Assembly (NCBI GenBank): GCA_020060215.1
Contig: JAGVAP010000031.1
Coordinates: forward strand, 1 to 64,000
Source: Deltaproteobacteria bacterium
GTDB lineage: Bacteria; Desulfobacterota; DSM-4660; Desulfatiglandales; HGW-15
Direction: 5' to 3'
DNA length: 64,000 nt
The notes beneath the pieces are model-generated. The model did no database searches and was not told the origin of the DNA. It was given only the letters and a program-made list of their open reading frames with translations. Shown piece by piece: positions 50,748-58,325 of this stretch; position 1 is the stretch's first letter; each line of letters starts with the position of its first letter. Made by a program: the position numbers and the translations under genes.

Positions 50748-52088
50748 ATGGAAAAGAAATGGCAGGACATGAATCGAGAGGAGAGGCTCGAGGCGCGGTT
50801 CGCGCGATGGATGGCCGGCCCCGGCCTGGAGTTCAAGGACGAGGAGAGCAAGGCCAAGTACCGGAAGAGCATCACCCGCATGAAGGATGCGGTCCAGCTG
50901 AAGAAGACCCCGGACAGGGTCCCCATCCTTCCGTGGGCGACCTTCATGCCCCTTGTCCTTGCAGGCATAAGCCCGAAAGAAGCCATGTATGACGCGGACA
51001 AGCTGACCTCCGCCTTCATGAAGTACCTGACCGAGTACGACCCCGATTTCTACGGCTCGCCGGTCATCATCGCACATGGACCGGCACTGGAGACCCTGGA
51101 CTTCAAGCTCTACAAATGGCCGGGCCACAATCTCCCCGACCAATACGTCTACCAGTGTATGGAAGACGAGTACATGACCTCGGCCGATTACCAGCACTTT
51201 ATCGACGATCCCACCGATTTTTTTCTGAGGGTTTATCTCTCCCGCATTGCCGGCGGGCTCGCGCCCATGAAGATGATCGCCCCCCTTTACAACGTCATCG
51301 AGCTGCCCCCCATTGCCCTCTGGCTGCTGACCATCGGCATCCCCGACGTCCAGGACGCCATGAAGAAACTCCTGGAGGCGGGCCGCCAGACCTTCGAGTT
51401 CGCAGGCAAGATCGGGGCCTTTGACAAGGAGGCCCAGGAAAAGGGGTACGTGCAGTTCACAGGGGGTTTCAGCAAGGCCCCTTATGATTTCCTGGCAGAC
51501 ACCATGAGGGGTACCCGCCCCATGATGGCCGATCTCTACCGATGTCCCGATCTGGTGCTGAAGGCGATTGACCGGATGACCCCCCTCGCCATCAAGACAG
51601 GGCTCGGCGGACCTGAAGTGTCGGGCAATCCCATGGTGTTCATCCCCCTTCACAAGGGCGCAGACGGGTGGATGTCGGACGAGCAGTATCGGCGATTCTA
51701 CTGGCCCTCCCTGAAGGAGCTCATCATGGCCCTGATCGATGAAGGGTGCGTCCCGTTCCTCTTTGCCGAGGGCGGCTTCAATACGCGTCTCGAGTATATC
51801 AACGAGCTGCCCAAGGGCCACTGCATCTGGCTTTTCGACCAGACGGACATGGCCAAGGCAAAGGAGGTCATTGGAAACACCACCTGCATAGCCGGGAACG
51901 TTCCCATCTCCAAGATCATGACCGGGACCCCGGAAGAGGTCAGGCAGGTCTGCAAGACGCTCATCGACACGGCCGGAAAGGGCGGCGGCTATGTCATGTC
52001 CATGGGCTGTGCGGCCGATGAAGGAAAACCGGACACCGTGCACGCCATGATCGATTTCACCAAGGAATACGGGGTGTACAAGAAGTAG
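50748..52088 (+). CDS. Uroporphyrinogen decarboxylase-family corrinoid methyltransferase (MtaA/CmuA-like)
   Basis: A 446-residue URO-D superfamily protein, longer than MtaA (about 340). It has the TIM-barrel features DRVPILPWATFMPLVLAGISPKEAMYD, a central substrate-binding region, GCVPFLFAEGGFNTRLEYI, TCIAGNVPISKIMTGTPEEVRQVCKTLIDTAGKGGGYVMSMGCAADEGKPDTVHAMIDF. The C-terminal zinc ligand region is present in the form GCAADEGKP. In the sister families it transfers methyl groups between a corrinoid protein and CoM, folate or a methoxylated substrate; here the acceptor is probably folate-linked, given a non-methanogen. ATG at 50748 behind GGAGG. Confidence 0.88.
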   Translation: MEKKWQDMNREERLEARFARWMAGPGLEFKDEESKAKYRKSITRMKDAVQLKKTPDRVPILPWATFMPLVLAGISPKEAMYDADKLTSAFMKYLTEYDPDFYGSPVIIAHGPALETLDFKLYKWPGHNLPDQYVYQCMEDEYMTSADYQHFIDDPTDFFLRVYLSRIAGGLAPMKMIAPLYNVIELPPIALWLLTIGIPDVQDAMKKLLEAGRQTFEFAGKIGAFDKEAQEKGYVQFTGGFSKAPYDFLADTMRGTRPMMADLYRCPDLVLKAIDRMTPLAIKTGLGGPEVSGNPMVFIPLHKGADGWMSDEQYRRFYWPSLKELIMALIDEGCVPFLFAEGGFNTRLEYINELPKGHCIWLFDQTDMAKAKEVIGNTTCIAGNVPISKIMTGTPEEVRQVCKTLIDTAGKGGGYVMSMGCAADEGKPDTVHAMIDFTKEYGVYKK

Positions 52089-52165
52089 CCCGTGACCATT
52101 TCCGTGCATTCCCACCCCGGGCCCGTATCCATCCCCCGGCTTGGGATCCATCGTCGCCCCAACTC

Positions 52166-52192
52166 GCTCCGGCGTCGTTTCCACGCCGGAGC
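52166..52192 (+). terminator. Stem-loop downstream of the corrinoid methyltransferase operon
   Basis: GCTCCGGCGT, seven-base loop, ACGCCGGAGC: a perfect 10-bp stem about 80 bases after the stop. There is no U tract, so it may act as an mRNA end-stabiliser or Rho-linked terminator. Confidence 0.4.
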
Positions 52193-52255
52193 GCCTCATC
52201 GGCAGACCTGCTCTCCAAAGATCCTTTTGATCCTGTTATCCTGTCCAGGATTGCA

Positions 52256-52290
52256 GGATGGGTTCCGCTCCGCTCCACCCATCCTACCAA
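52256..52290. repeat. Hairpin repeat, family B
   Basis: GGATGGGTTCCGCTCCGCTC/CACCCATCCTACC between the convergent methyltransferase operon and trpD. Confidence 0.6.
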
Positions 52291-52307
52291 GACCGTGTCC
52301 CAAGAGG

Positions 52308-53387
52308 CTATGCAGCCTCCCTGGTAAAGACGCCGCAGTTGCGGGTAAAGGAGATCAGATCCGCCAGCTTCTGCCTGGCGTGACCCTGATCGATCGCGGT
52401 CCTTGCCCGTTCAATGCCTGCCGAAAAATCATCGTCCATCCCTGCGGCGACGAGTGCGGCCGCGGCATTGAGGAGGACCATGTCTCGCTTGGCCCCTTTC
52501 CGGCCTTCCAGGACATCTTTGACGATCTCGGCGTTTTCTTCGGCACTTCCCCCCTTGATCTCTTCGGGTGTCGATCTCTGAAGGCCGTACTGCTCCGGGG
52601 TGATCGTGAACTCCCTGATCTCCCCTCCCTTGAGACGGCAGACCCTGGTGGGACCGCAGATGCTGATTTCGTCAAAGGTCCCCTCCCCATACACCACGAA
52701 GGCCTGTCTGCATCCGAGCCTCTTCAGGACGCGCGCCATCTTCGAGGTCAGCTCCGGCGCATAGACCCCCATGATCTGCGTCTTGGCTCCGGCCGGGTTG
52801 GTCAGCGGACCCAGGAGATTGAACAGGGTGCGGATGCCGATCTCCCTCCTGGCGCCGACAGGGTAATGAATGCCGCTGTAGAAGTGCGGACCGTAAAGGA
52901 AGCCGATGCCGACCTCCCGGATACACCGCTCCAGGCTGGCGGCATTGAGGTCGAGGCTGATCCCCAGGGCCTCGAGCACGTCTGCGCTGCCGCAGTGGCT
53001 GGAGACCGCCCGGTGCCCGTGCTTGGCCACCCTGACCCCGGCCCCTGCAACGACAAAGGCTGTCGCCGTGGATACATTGAAGGTGCAGGTCCCGTCTCCC
53101 CCTGTGCCGCAGGTATCCACGATCGTCTCGTCATCCAGGTTGATCTCGTCACGGTCCATGTTGATCAGGTGATTTCCGATGTCGATCCTCCTCATCCTCG
53201 CCCTGAGGGCGAGTGCTGCGCCGGAGATCTCCTCCACGGTCTCCCCTTTCATCCTCAGCGCGGTGAGAAACGCTCCGATCTGGGACGGCGCGGCCGCCCC
53301 GGTCAGGATCTCGTCCATGGCCATCCCCATCTCCCCTTCCGGGAGATCGGTCCCCCTTACCACCTTTGCAATCGCCTCTTTGATCAT
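52308..53387 (-). CDS. trpD: Anthranilate phosphoribosyltransferase
   Basis: Second step of tryptophan synthesis: anthranilate plus PRPP to phosphoribosylanthranilate. At 359 residues it is full length. The PRPP loop DTCGTGGDGTCTFNVSTATAFVVAGAGV, KHGHRAVSSHCGSADVLEALG (KHGNR in most homologues, His for Asn here) and LLGPLTNPAGAKTQIMGVYAPEL are present. ATG at 53387 behind AAGGAGGG. It is the only trp structural gene in the window and sits directly behind a transcription attenuator. Confidence 0.97.
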   Translation of the reverse strand: MIKEAIAKVVRGTDLPEGEMGMAMDEILTGAAAPSQIGAFLTALRMKGETVEEISGAALALRARMRRIDIGNHLINMDRDEINLDDETIVDTCGTGGDGTCTFNVSTATAFVVAGAGVRVAKHGHRAVSSHCGSADVLEALGISLDLNAASLERCIREVGIGFLYGPHFYSGIHYPVGARREIGIRTLFNLLGPLTNPAGAKTQIMGVYAPELTSKMARVLKRLGCRQAFVVYGEGTFDEISICGPTRVCRLKGGEIREFTITPEQYGLQRSTPEEIKGGSAEENAEIVKDVLEGRKGAKRDMVLLNAAAALVAAGMDDDFSAGIERARTAIDQGHARQKLADLISFTRNCGVFTREAA

Positions 53388-53454
53388 TGTCGCCCTCCTT
53401 TTTCGCGTTCTTACTTCGGTGAACCTTCTTCCGGTGCCGAGTGCGCCTCCCGGG

Positions 53455-53491
53455 AAAGAGAAAGGCCGCGGGTCTGATTCGACCCGCGGCC
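53455..53491 (-). terminator. trp attenuator terminator (3:4 hairpin)
   Basis: GGCCGCGGGTC, loop GAATCA, GACCCGCGGCC followed by TTTCTCTTTC on the minus strand: a perfect 11-bp stem about 70 bases before trpD. Confidence 0.8.
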
Positions 53492-53510
53492 TCCGGATGA
53501 AAACGAGAAA

Positions 53511-53540
53511 ACCGTGGGTCGCCAGGAGCGAGCCCACGGT
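53511..53540 (-). promoter_or_regulatory. trp leader hairpin alternative to the antiterminator (1:2 hairpin)
   Basis: ACCGTGGGCTCGC pairs with GCGACCCACGGT. The second arm, GACCCACGG, can instead pair with CCGCGGGTC of the terminator's first arm, giving a 2:3 antiterminator with one mismatch. Confidence 0.65.
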
Positions 53541-53587
53541 TTCTTCTATTTTACGGCGCTAAGCCGGTCTTAGTGGACCCATCTCCT

Positions 53588-53653
53588 TCAGGGGACGGGC
53601 CACCACCAGCAACAAGGCAAAAAACAGCAATGCACCTCTTCTCGCGTTTCCAT
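53588..53653 (-). CDS. trpL: trp leader peptide with three consecutive Trp codons
   Basis: A 21-codon ORF starting ATG at 53653 (METREEVH...) and ending CCWWWPVP before TGA. Three tandem TGG codons and four Cys codons in 21 positions are far beyond chance. It lies between a strong promoter and a terminator, upstream of trpD. Ribosome stalling at the Trp codons when charged tRNA-Trp is scarce would alter pairing of the downstream leader. The ATG is at, or within a base or two of, the predicted transcription start, so translation may be leaderless or use a downstream GTG at 53635. Confidence 0.8.
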   Translation of the reverse strand: METREEVHCCFLPCCWWWPVP

Positions 53654-53660
53654 AAACAAC

Positions 53661-53690
53661 CTTATAGATCCTTCGATCGGATGCTGTCAA
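53661..53690 (-). promoter_or_regulatory. trpLD promoter
   Basis: TTGACA, 18 bases, TATAAG on the minus strand, immediately ahead of the leader peptide. Confidence 0.7.
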
Positions 53691-53751
53691 GGCAGATGTT
53701 GCGGGGTTCTTTCATTCGCGACTAGCGACCCACAACGAACAAGGAACCATC

Positions 53752-54975
53752 TCACATCACATCCTTGTCGCTCGATTCGATCGCCTTGTCGATCTCGGCC
53801 CTGAGCTGGGGCGGGAGACCCGGGATGTCCACGCTCAGAAACCCGCGGACGATGGTGGACGTGGCCTCCTCTTCGCTGAGCCCCCTGGACATGAGGTAGT
53901 TGATCTCCTCCTGGGCGATCTTCCCTACCGCCGCCTCGTGCGACATCTCCACACCGTCCACACGCCCCTCCAGCTCGGGGATGGCATGGATGAGGCCGCC
54001 CCTGAGCAGCAACCCCTTGCACTCCAGGTGGGCCTTCACGCCCGGCACCTCTCCCACGAGGTGCCCCCGGGCGATGATTTTCCCGCCGTTGCTGATGGTG
54101 CGGGCCACGATCTCCGCCTTGGCCCCCTCGCTCTTGAGGAAGATCCTTCCGCCGAGGTCATACTCGGCCCCCGGGCTCCCGCTGATGATGCTGTAGAATC
54201 TCGCCACCGCATCCTTGCCCACGAGGTGAGAGGTCGGGTACATCTGGATCGATCGCACGGGCTTCATGCAGATGTAATTGTTCAGGAACAGCCCCCCTTC
54301 CTCCACCCGGGCCACCGAGCGGGGGCGCACCACCATGTCCTCGGCCCAGTTATGGATCATCGTGAAGCTGAGCTTTGCGTTCTTCTTCACGAAAAATTCC
54401 GAGATGCCCACATGGATGCCCTTTCTCATGTGGGGAGAGGTGGAGCAGCCGGTGATGATATGGAGCTCCGACTCTTCTTCGGCGATGATGAGATTGTGCA
54501 CATTCTGCTGCAGCCCTTCCTTGTCCAGATAGAGACAGGCCTGCACCGGATAGATGGACTTGCTGCCGGGGAGGGCTCGGATGACGTAGCCGTCATGCAG
54601 GTTCAATTCAACGGCCGCCGTGAACTTGTCCATGTCCACGTCCACCAGCTTCCAGTAATACTCCTCGATCCAGTCCCTCTGGAGCGCCTCGCGGATGGAG
54701 AGCACCTCGATTCCGGCCTGGTCGCTGTGGCAGTGCACGACGGCGGTATCCTTCTGAAAAAACGTGCCGGCCCGATCCTTCTGGGCCACGTCGAGCCCCG
54801 CCATCACCAGCCGCTTCTGCTCCGACTGCGGCAGATCGCAAAGATCCTCGTCGGCCATATAAGAGTGGGGTACCGGGGCCATGTCGAAATGAGACAGATC
54901 CACATCCGGCCCGATGGCCGGCTTCTTGTCCGCAGCCTTTTTCGCCCTTTCCCGAAGTTCCGCTAAGCCAGGCAT
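53752..54975 (-). CDS. sufB: SufB/SufD family Fe-S cluster scaffold protein (minimal SUF/SMS type)
   Basis: A 407-residue SufB/SufD-family protein. The C-terminal beta-helix has VEEGGLFLNNYICMKP, ARFYSIISGSPGAEYDLGGRIFLKSEGAKAE, ARTISNGGKIIARGHLVGEVPGVKAHLECKGLLL and the conserved EMSHEAAVGKIAQEEINYLMSRGLSEEEAT. It assembles Fe-S clusters together with SufC. In this two-gene arrangement (no SufD, S, E or U) it corresponds to the ancestral SmsCB-like system of archaea and anaerobes. ATG at 54975 overlaps the sufC end by 13 bases. Confidence 0.93.
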   Translation of the reverse strand: MPGLAELRERAKKAADKKPAIGPDVDLSHFDMAPVPHSYMADEDLCDLPQSEQKRLVMAGLDVAQKDRAGTFFQKDTAVVHCHSDQAGIEVLSIREALQRDWIEEYYWKLVDVDMDKFTAAVELNLHDGYVIRALPGSKSIYPVQACLYLDKEGLQQNVHNLIIAEEESELHIITGCSTSPHMRKGIHVGISEFFVKKNAKLSFTMIHNWAEDMVVRPRSVARVEEGGLFLNNYICMKPVRSIQMYPTSHLVGKDAVARFYSIISGSPGAEYDLGGRIFLKSEGAKAEIVARTISNGGKIIARGHLVGEVPGVKAHLECKGLLLRGGLIHAIPELEGRVDGVEMSHEAAVGKIAQEEINYLMSRGLSEEEATSTIVRGFLSVDIPGLPPQLRAEIDKAIESSDKDVM

Positions 54976-55721
54976 CGCACGCACTCCTCGTATCCGGATT
55001 GGCTGATGCAGGTCAGGATCTCGGCCGGATTGCTGACACAGCTCAGCATGCCGTTGTAGAGGACCTGCCCCTTGTCCGCTGCCACGTAGTCGAGTATGTA
55101 GCCCGTGTGGGTGATGATCAGCCCCATCTTGGTCCTCTCCATCTTCTTCTGCATCTTGGACTTGTCGTTCCTGGCAAAGCTCATGTCCTTCTGGAGCAGG
55201 GAAGCGATGGTCCTGCCGACCAGGTGGATGTTCTCCATATCCACGCCCGACTCGGGTTCATCGAAGAGCATCAGGTCCGGCTGCTGCGCCATGAGCTGGA
55301 GCAGCTCGGACCGCTTGATCTCCCCCCCTGAGAACCCGGCATTCACGTCGCGGTCGAGGAAATCCTTGAAGTTGACCTTCTCCGCGAGCCCCTCCGGATC
55401 CGCCTTTCCACCGGAACAGATCCCCACCATCTGTCTCGTCTTCAGGCCGTTGATGGTGGGGGGCCGCTGATAGGACATGCCGATGCCCAGTCTGGCCCGC
55501 TCGTCGATGGGCGCGAAGGTGATATCCTCGCCCTTGAAGCCGATCTTCCCCCCGGTCACCCTGTATTGGGGATATCCCATGATGGTCATGAGCAGAGACG
55601 TCTTGCCGGATCCGTTGGGTCCGAACAGGACATGGGTCTCACCGGGTTTGATCTCCAGATCGATGTGCTGGAGGATCACCTTGTCCGCAAGTTCCACCCT
55701 GAGATCTTCGATCTGCAGCAT
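54963..55721 (-). CDS. sufC: SufC-family Fe-S assembly ATPase
   Basis: A 252-residue ABC-type ATPase: Walker A GPNGSGKTS, signature FSGGEIKRSELLQL, Walker B LMLFDEPESGVD, H-loop THTGY. ATP-driven dimerisation reshapes the SufB scaffold for cluster assembly. It contains a small insert (SFARNDKSKMQKKMERTKM, about 180-200) relative to E. coli SufC. First gene of the two-gene operon. Confidence 0.94.
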   Translation of the reverse strand: MLQIEDLRVELADKVILQHIDLEIKPGETHVLFGPNGSGKTSLLMTIMGYPQYRVTGGKIGFKGEDITFAPIDERARLGIGMSYQRPPTINGLKTRQMVGICSGGKADPEGLAEKVNFKDFLDRDVNAGFSGGEIKRSELLQLMAQQPDLMLFDEPESGVDMENIHLVGRTIASLLQKDMSFARNDKSKMQKKMERTKMGLIITHTGYILDYVAADKGQVLYNGMLSCVSNPAEILTCISQSGYEECVRCLA

Positions 55722-55785
55722 ATTCTCTCTTCCCTATCTTCCTGGATTCGTAGCTTCCAGGCTTCTCTGCAATCAGCAAAGAAGA

Positions 55786-55818
55786 TCGGCCACGAAGGCG
55801 CCAAGATGCAAAGAAAAC
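55786..55818. repeat. Family C repeat copy
   Basis: GCCACGAAGGCGCCAAGATG and CAAAGAAAACC between sufC and the metallo-hydrolase gene. Confidence 0.5.
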
Positions 55819-55865
55819 CAGCGGCACGCTTTTCTCTGCCTACTGCTTACTGCCTTCTGCTTACT

Positions 55866-56585
55866 CTATCTGAGGTACGGCCCCCACTGCGCCGCGGTCC
55901 TGGCGATATAACCCTCGGGGAGGTCTTTCACGATCCTGTTGTGACCCGGGAGGAGGACGTCCACGTCCAGCTCCGAAAGGAGCAGCAGGGAACCCTTCAG
56001 CGCCCCCGCATCGGCGGCGTGAAGGTCGAATCTTCCGATCGCGAAATCGGCGTATACCGTGTCGCCGGGGATGAGGATCCTTTTCGGCCGATGGTAGAGC
56101 GCGATGCTTCCCGCCGAATGGCCTGGAATGTGAAAGACCTCCCAGGCCATGCCGCCCAGCTCCAGGGTCTCGTTTCCCTGGAGTTTTCTGTCCACCTGGA
56201 ACTTGAAATCGCCGGTCTTCAGGCCGTACTGCATCTGACACATGGACCGGAACATCTCCATCCCGTAGACGCCCCGTTCATCCCCTTGCTCCAGCGGCAG
56301 GGCCTCTTTCTCATGCACCCACAACTCGAGCCAGTCCATCTGACGCCTGATCTCACCCAGACAACCGATGTGGTCCAGGTGGGTATGGGTCATGATCACC
56401 CTCTTGATCTCCTGCGGCCCGATGCCGAGTCTCTCCAGGGAGCGGAGCTTGTAATCTCCCTTGCCCATGAGCCCGGCATCCACAATGGAGTAATCGCCGG
56501 GTCCTCCGATCACGTAAACATGGGAGTCCGGAATGAACTCGTCCTCCCCAGGGATAAAGAAAACGCCTTGCGCTACCTCGGGCAT
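55866..56585 (-). CDS. MBL-fold metallo-hydrolase
   Basis: A 239-residue metallo-beta-lactamase fold protein with the dinuclear metal motif THTHLDHIG (about 66-74), HIPGHSAGSIALY (second His), PGDTVYADF (bridging Asp) and LLPGHNRIV (last His). Glyoxalase II-like size. The substrate is unknown. ATG at 56585; it is divergent from the genes at 56.7 kb onward. Confidence 0.88.
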   Translation of the reverse strand: MPEVAQGVFFIPGEDEFIPDSHVYVIGGPGDYSIVDAGLMGKGDYKLRSLERLGIGPQEIKRVIMTHTHLDHIGCLGEIRRQMDWLELWVHEKEALPLEQGDERGVYGMEMFRSMCQMQYGLKTGDFKFQVDRKLQGNETLELGGMAWEVFHIPGHSAGSIALYHRPKRILIPGDTVYADFAIGRFDLHAADAGALKGSLLLLSELDVDVLLPGHNRIVKDLPEGYIARTAAQWGPYLR

Positions 56586-56672
56586 GAAATCCTCCGCGGA
56601 CTTGTTGATCAGTCAGATAAATCACATTTCGTCCTGTTGCGCAAGGGGCATGGGTGATATGATAGGCCCACC

Positions 56673-56901
56673 ATGAAAAGCCAGCCCCCCCGTCCAAGAA
56701 CGATGCGGAAAAAGCCCTCCCCGGTCCTCGTGGAGAGGGCCCGGGGAGCGCTGCGGACGATCAGGGAAATCATGATCGGCCTGACGGTCCACGAAATGGG
56801 CCTGGAGCTCAGGAAGGAGCGCGGCCACCTCAACCAAAACTTTTCGCTCCTAGAGATGGCGGCGTTCATACCAGGGTTCGAGGGCACTCAGGAGGCACAC
56901 G
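56673..56901 (+). pseudogene. Possible truncated small gene
   Basis: The frame from ATG at 56673 gives a plausible protein start (RARGALRTIREIMIGLTVHE and MGLELRKERGHLNQNFSLLE), with coding-like base use. It has no stop before running out of phase through the whole of the next gene, which has its own strong ribosome site. I read it as the 5' part of a small gene whose end was lost, or one containing a frameshift near 56880. Family not named with confidence. Confidence 0.3.
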
Positions 56902-57330
56902 ATGGAGCAGGAGCAGATGGAAAAGATCATTCAGGGAAGGCTCAGGCTGAACGATGCCGAGTTCCAGGCGATCAAGGATACGCCGAAGTTTCAGCGGTTG
57001 TTTCAGAATGCGGTGAGGGGCGCGCGCTACCGTCTCGTGGCCGAGGTCGTCGAGGCCAAAGGCTGCCACAGCGGGCATGTCCAGGGACAGAGACTCGTCT
57101 TCGACTCTGCGGGGAACCTCCTCACGAAGGATTCTCCAGAGAGGATCTGCGCCTTCCTGATGCCGAACCTCACCGTCCTCATCAATGCCTTTTTCGAGAA
57201 CCTGATGAACGGCAGGGACCCGAACGAGGTGATGTTCAACCGGACCGGTTGCTTCGACGTGGGCCCCGCGTGCGGCGGATGGGGCCACGTGATCGTGGAG
57301 ATGCGCGCCGAGACGAAACAGGGTTCCTGA
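56902..57330 (+). CDS. Conserved hypothetical protein with CxDxGxxxGGWG-type C-terminus
   Basis: A 142-residue soluble protein. The N-terminal helical part (about 1-45) is followed by CHSGHVQGQRLVFDSAGNLL and CAFLMPNLTVLINAFFENLM, with GRDPNEVMFNRTGCFDVGPACGGWGHVIVEM near the end. Four well-spaced Cys and His residues suggest a metal or cluster site. It resembles the small TIGR04076-like proteins of anaerobes, function unknown. ATG at 56902 behind GGAGG. Upstream of the radical SAM gene in the same direction. Confidence 0.7.
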   Translation: MEQEQMEKIIQGRLRLNDAEFQAIKDTPKFQRLFQNAVRGARYRLVAEVVEAKGCHSGHVQGQRLVFDSAGNLLTKDSPERICAFLMPNLTVLINAFFENLMNGRDPNEVMFNRTGCFDVGPACGGWGHVIVEMRAETKQGS

Positions 57331-57428
57331 TCCGGGGGGTTGGCGTGCAGCCCCCGATCCTTTATAATCTTTTGGTGTCTCCAGTGTCTTCGTGGCGGAG
57401 TCGGTTTTCATACGGGGCTCGCGTTTGA

Positions 57429-58325
57429 ATGGAATCGATCGAAGAAAGCGACGGCATGCATTACGAGGGGATGTGTATCCGTCCCCCGAGCGAGGCGTTC
57501 AGCATCCTCCTTCAGGTCACGCTCGGATGCTCACACAACAAGTGCACCTTCTGCGGCACTTACAGGGAAAAGCGGTTTGCCATCAAGGACGACAAGGTGA
57601 TCCTGGGGGACATCCTCTTCGCCTCGAAGTACATGAAGCGGCAGGACAAGCTCTTCCTCATGGATGGGGATGCGCTCATCATCCCCCAGAAAAGGCTCAT
57701 GTGGATCCTGGACCGAGTCCGGGAACACCTCCCCTGGGTCAGGCGGGTCGGGGCCTACGCCAACGCCAAGAGCATCGGGAGGAAGACCCCCGAGGAGCTG
57801 AAGGTCCTGAAGGAGAACGGCCTCGGCATACTCTACTACGGGGTGGAGACAGGGGACGACGAGTTGCGGAAGAGGATCAACAAGGGCTCGGATTCCGAGA
57901 CGTGCATCGCCATGGGGAGGAAGGTCAAGGCCGCAGGGATCAAGCTCTCGGTGACGGTCCTGCTGGGGATCGGAGGAAGGGAAGGGTCGCTGCGCCACGC
58001 CAGGGAGACCGGCCGCCTCCTCAGCGGGATGGACCCGGATTTCGTCGGCGCCCTCACCGTCATGGTGATCCCCGGCACCGCGCTCTATGAGGAGCTGCAA
58101 AGAGGGGAATTCGTCCTCCCCGACGAGAAGGAGCTCATGGTGGAGCTGAAGGAAATGATCGAATCGACGAACCTCACCCGGGGTCTTTTCTACTCCAATC
58201 ATGCCTCCAACTACCTGCCCGTGAAGGCAAGGCTTCCGAGGGGCAAACAGGAGGCCCTGGATTTCATTGACCGCGCCTTGAGGGGAGAGGTCGGCCTGAG
58301 ACCCGAATGGACGAGGGGGCTATGA
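57429..58325 (+). CDS. Radical SAM protein
   Basis: A 298-residue radical SAM enzyme with the cluster motif in TLGCSHNKCTFCGTYREK (spacing CX4CX2C rather than CX3CX2C). YYGVETGDDELRKRINKG and VTVLLGIGGREG are typical SAM-barrel segments, with VIPGTALYEEL near the end. No accessory domain is seen. Its stop overlaps the start of the FdhD-like gene (ATGA), so the two are coupled. The reaction is unknown; the coupling hints at a role in cofactor or sulfur transfer. Confidence 0.88.
   Translation: MESIEESDGMHYEGMCIRPPSEAFSILLQVTLGCSHNKCTFCGTYREKRFAIKDDKVILGDILFASKYMKRQDKLFLMDGDALIIPQKRLMWILDRVREHLPWVRRVGAYANAKSIGRKTPEELKVLKENGLGILYYGVETGDDELRKRINKGSDSETCIAMGRKVKAAGIKLSVTVLLGIGGREGSLRHARETGRLLSGMDPDFVGALTVMVIPGTALYEELQRGEFVLPDEKELMVELKEMIESTNLTRGLFYSNHASNYLPVKARLPRGKQEALDFIDRALRGEVGLRPEWTRGL

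Noticed and set aside
52092..53477. 461-codon plus-strand frame across trpD
   Set aside because: Antisense to trpD, which has intact catalytic motifs and its own leader.
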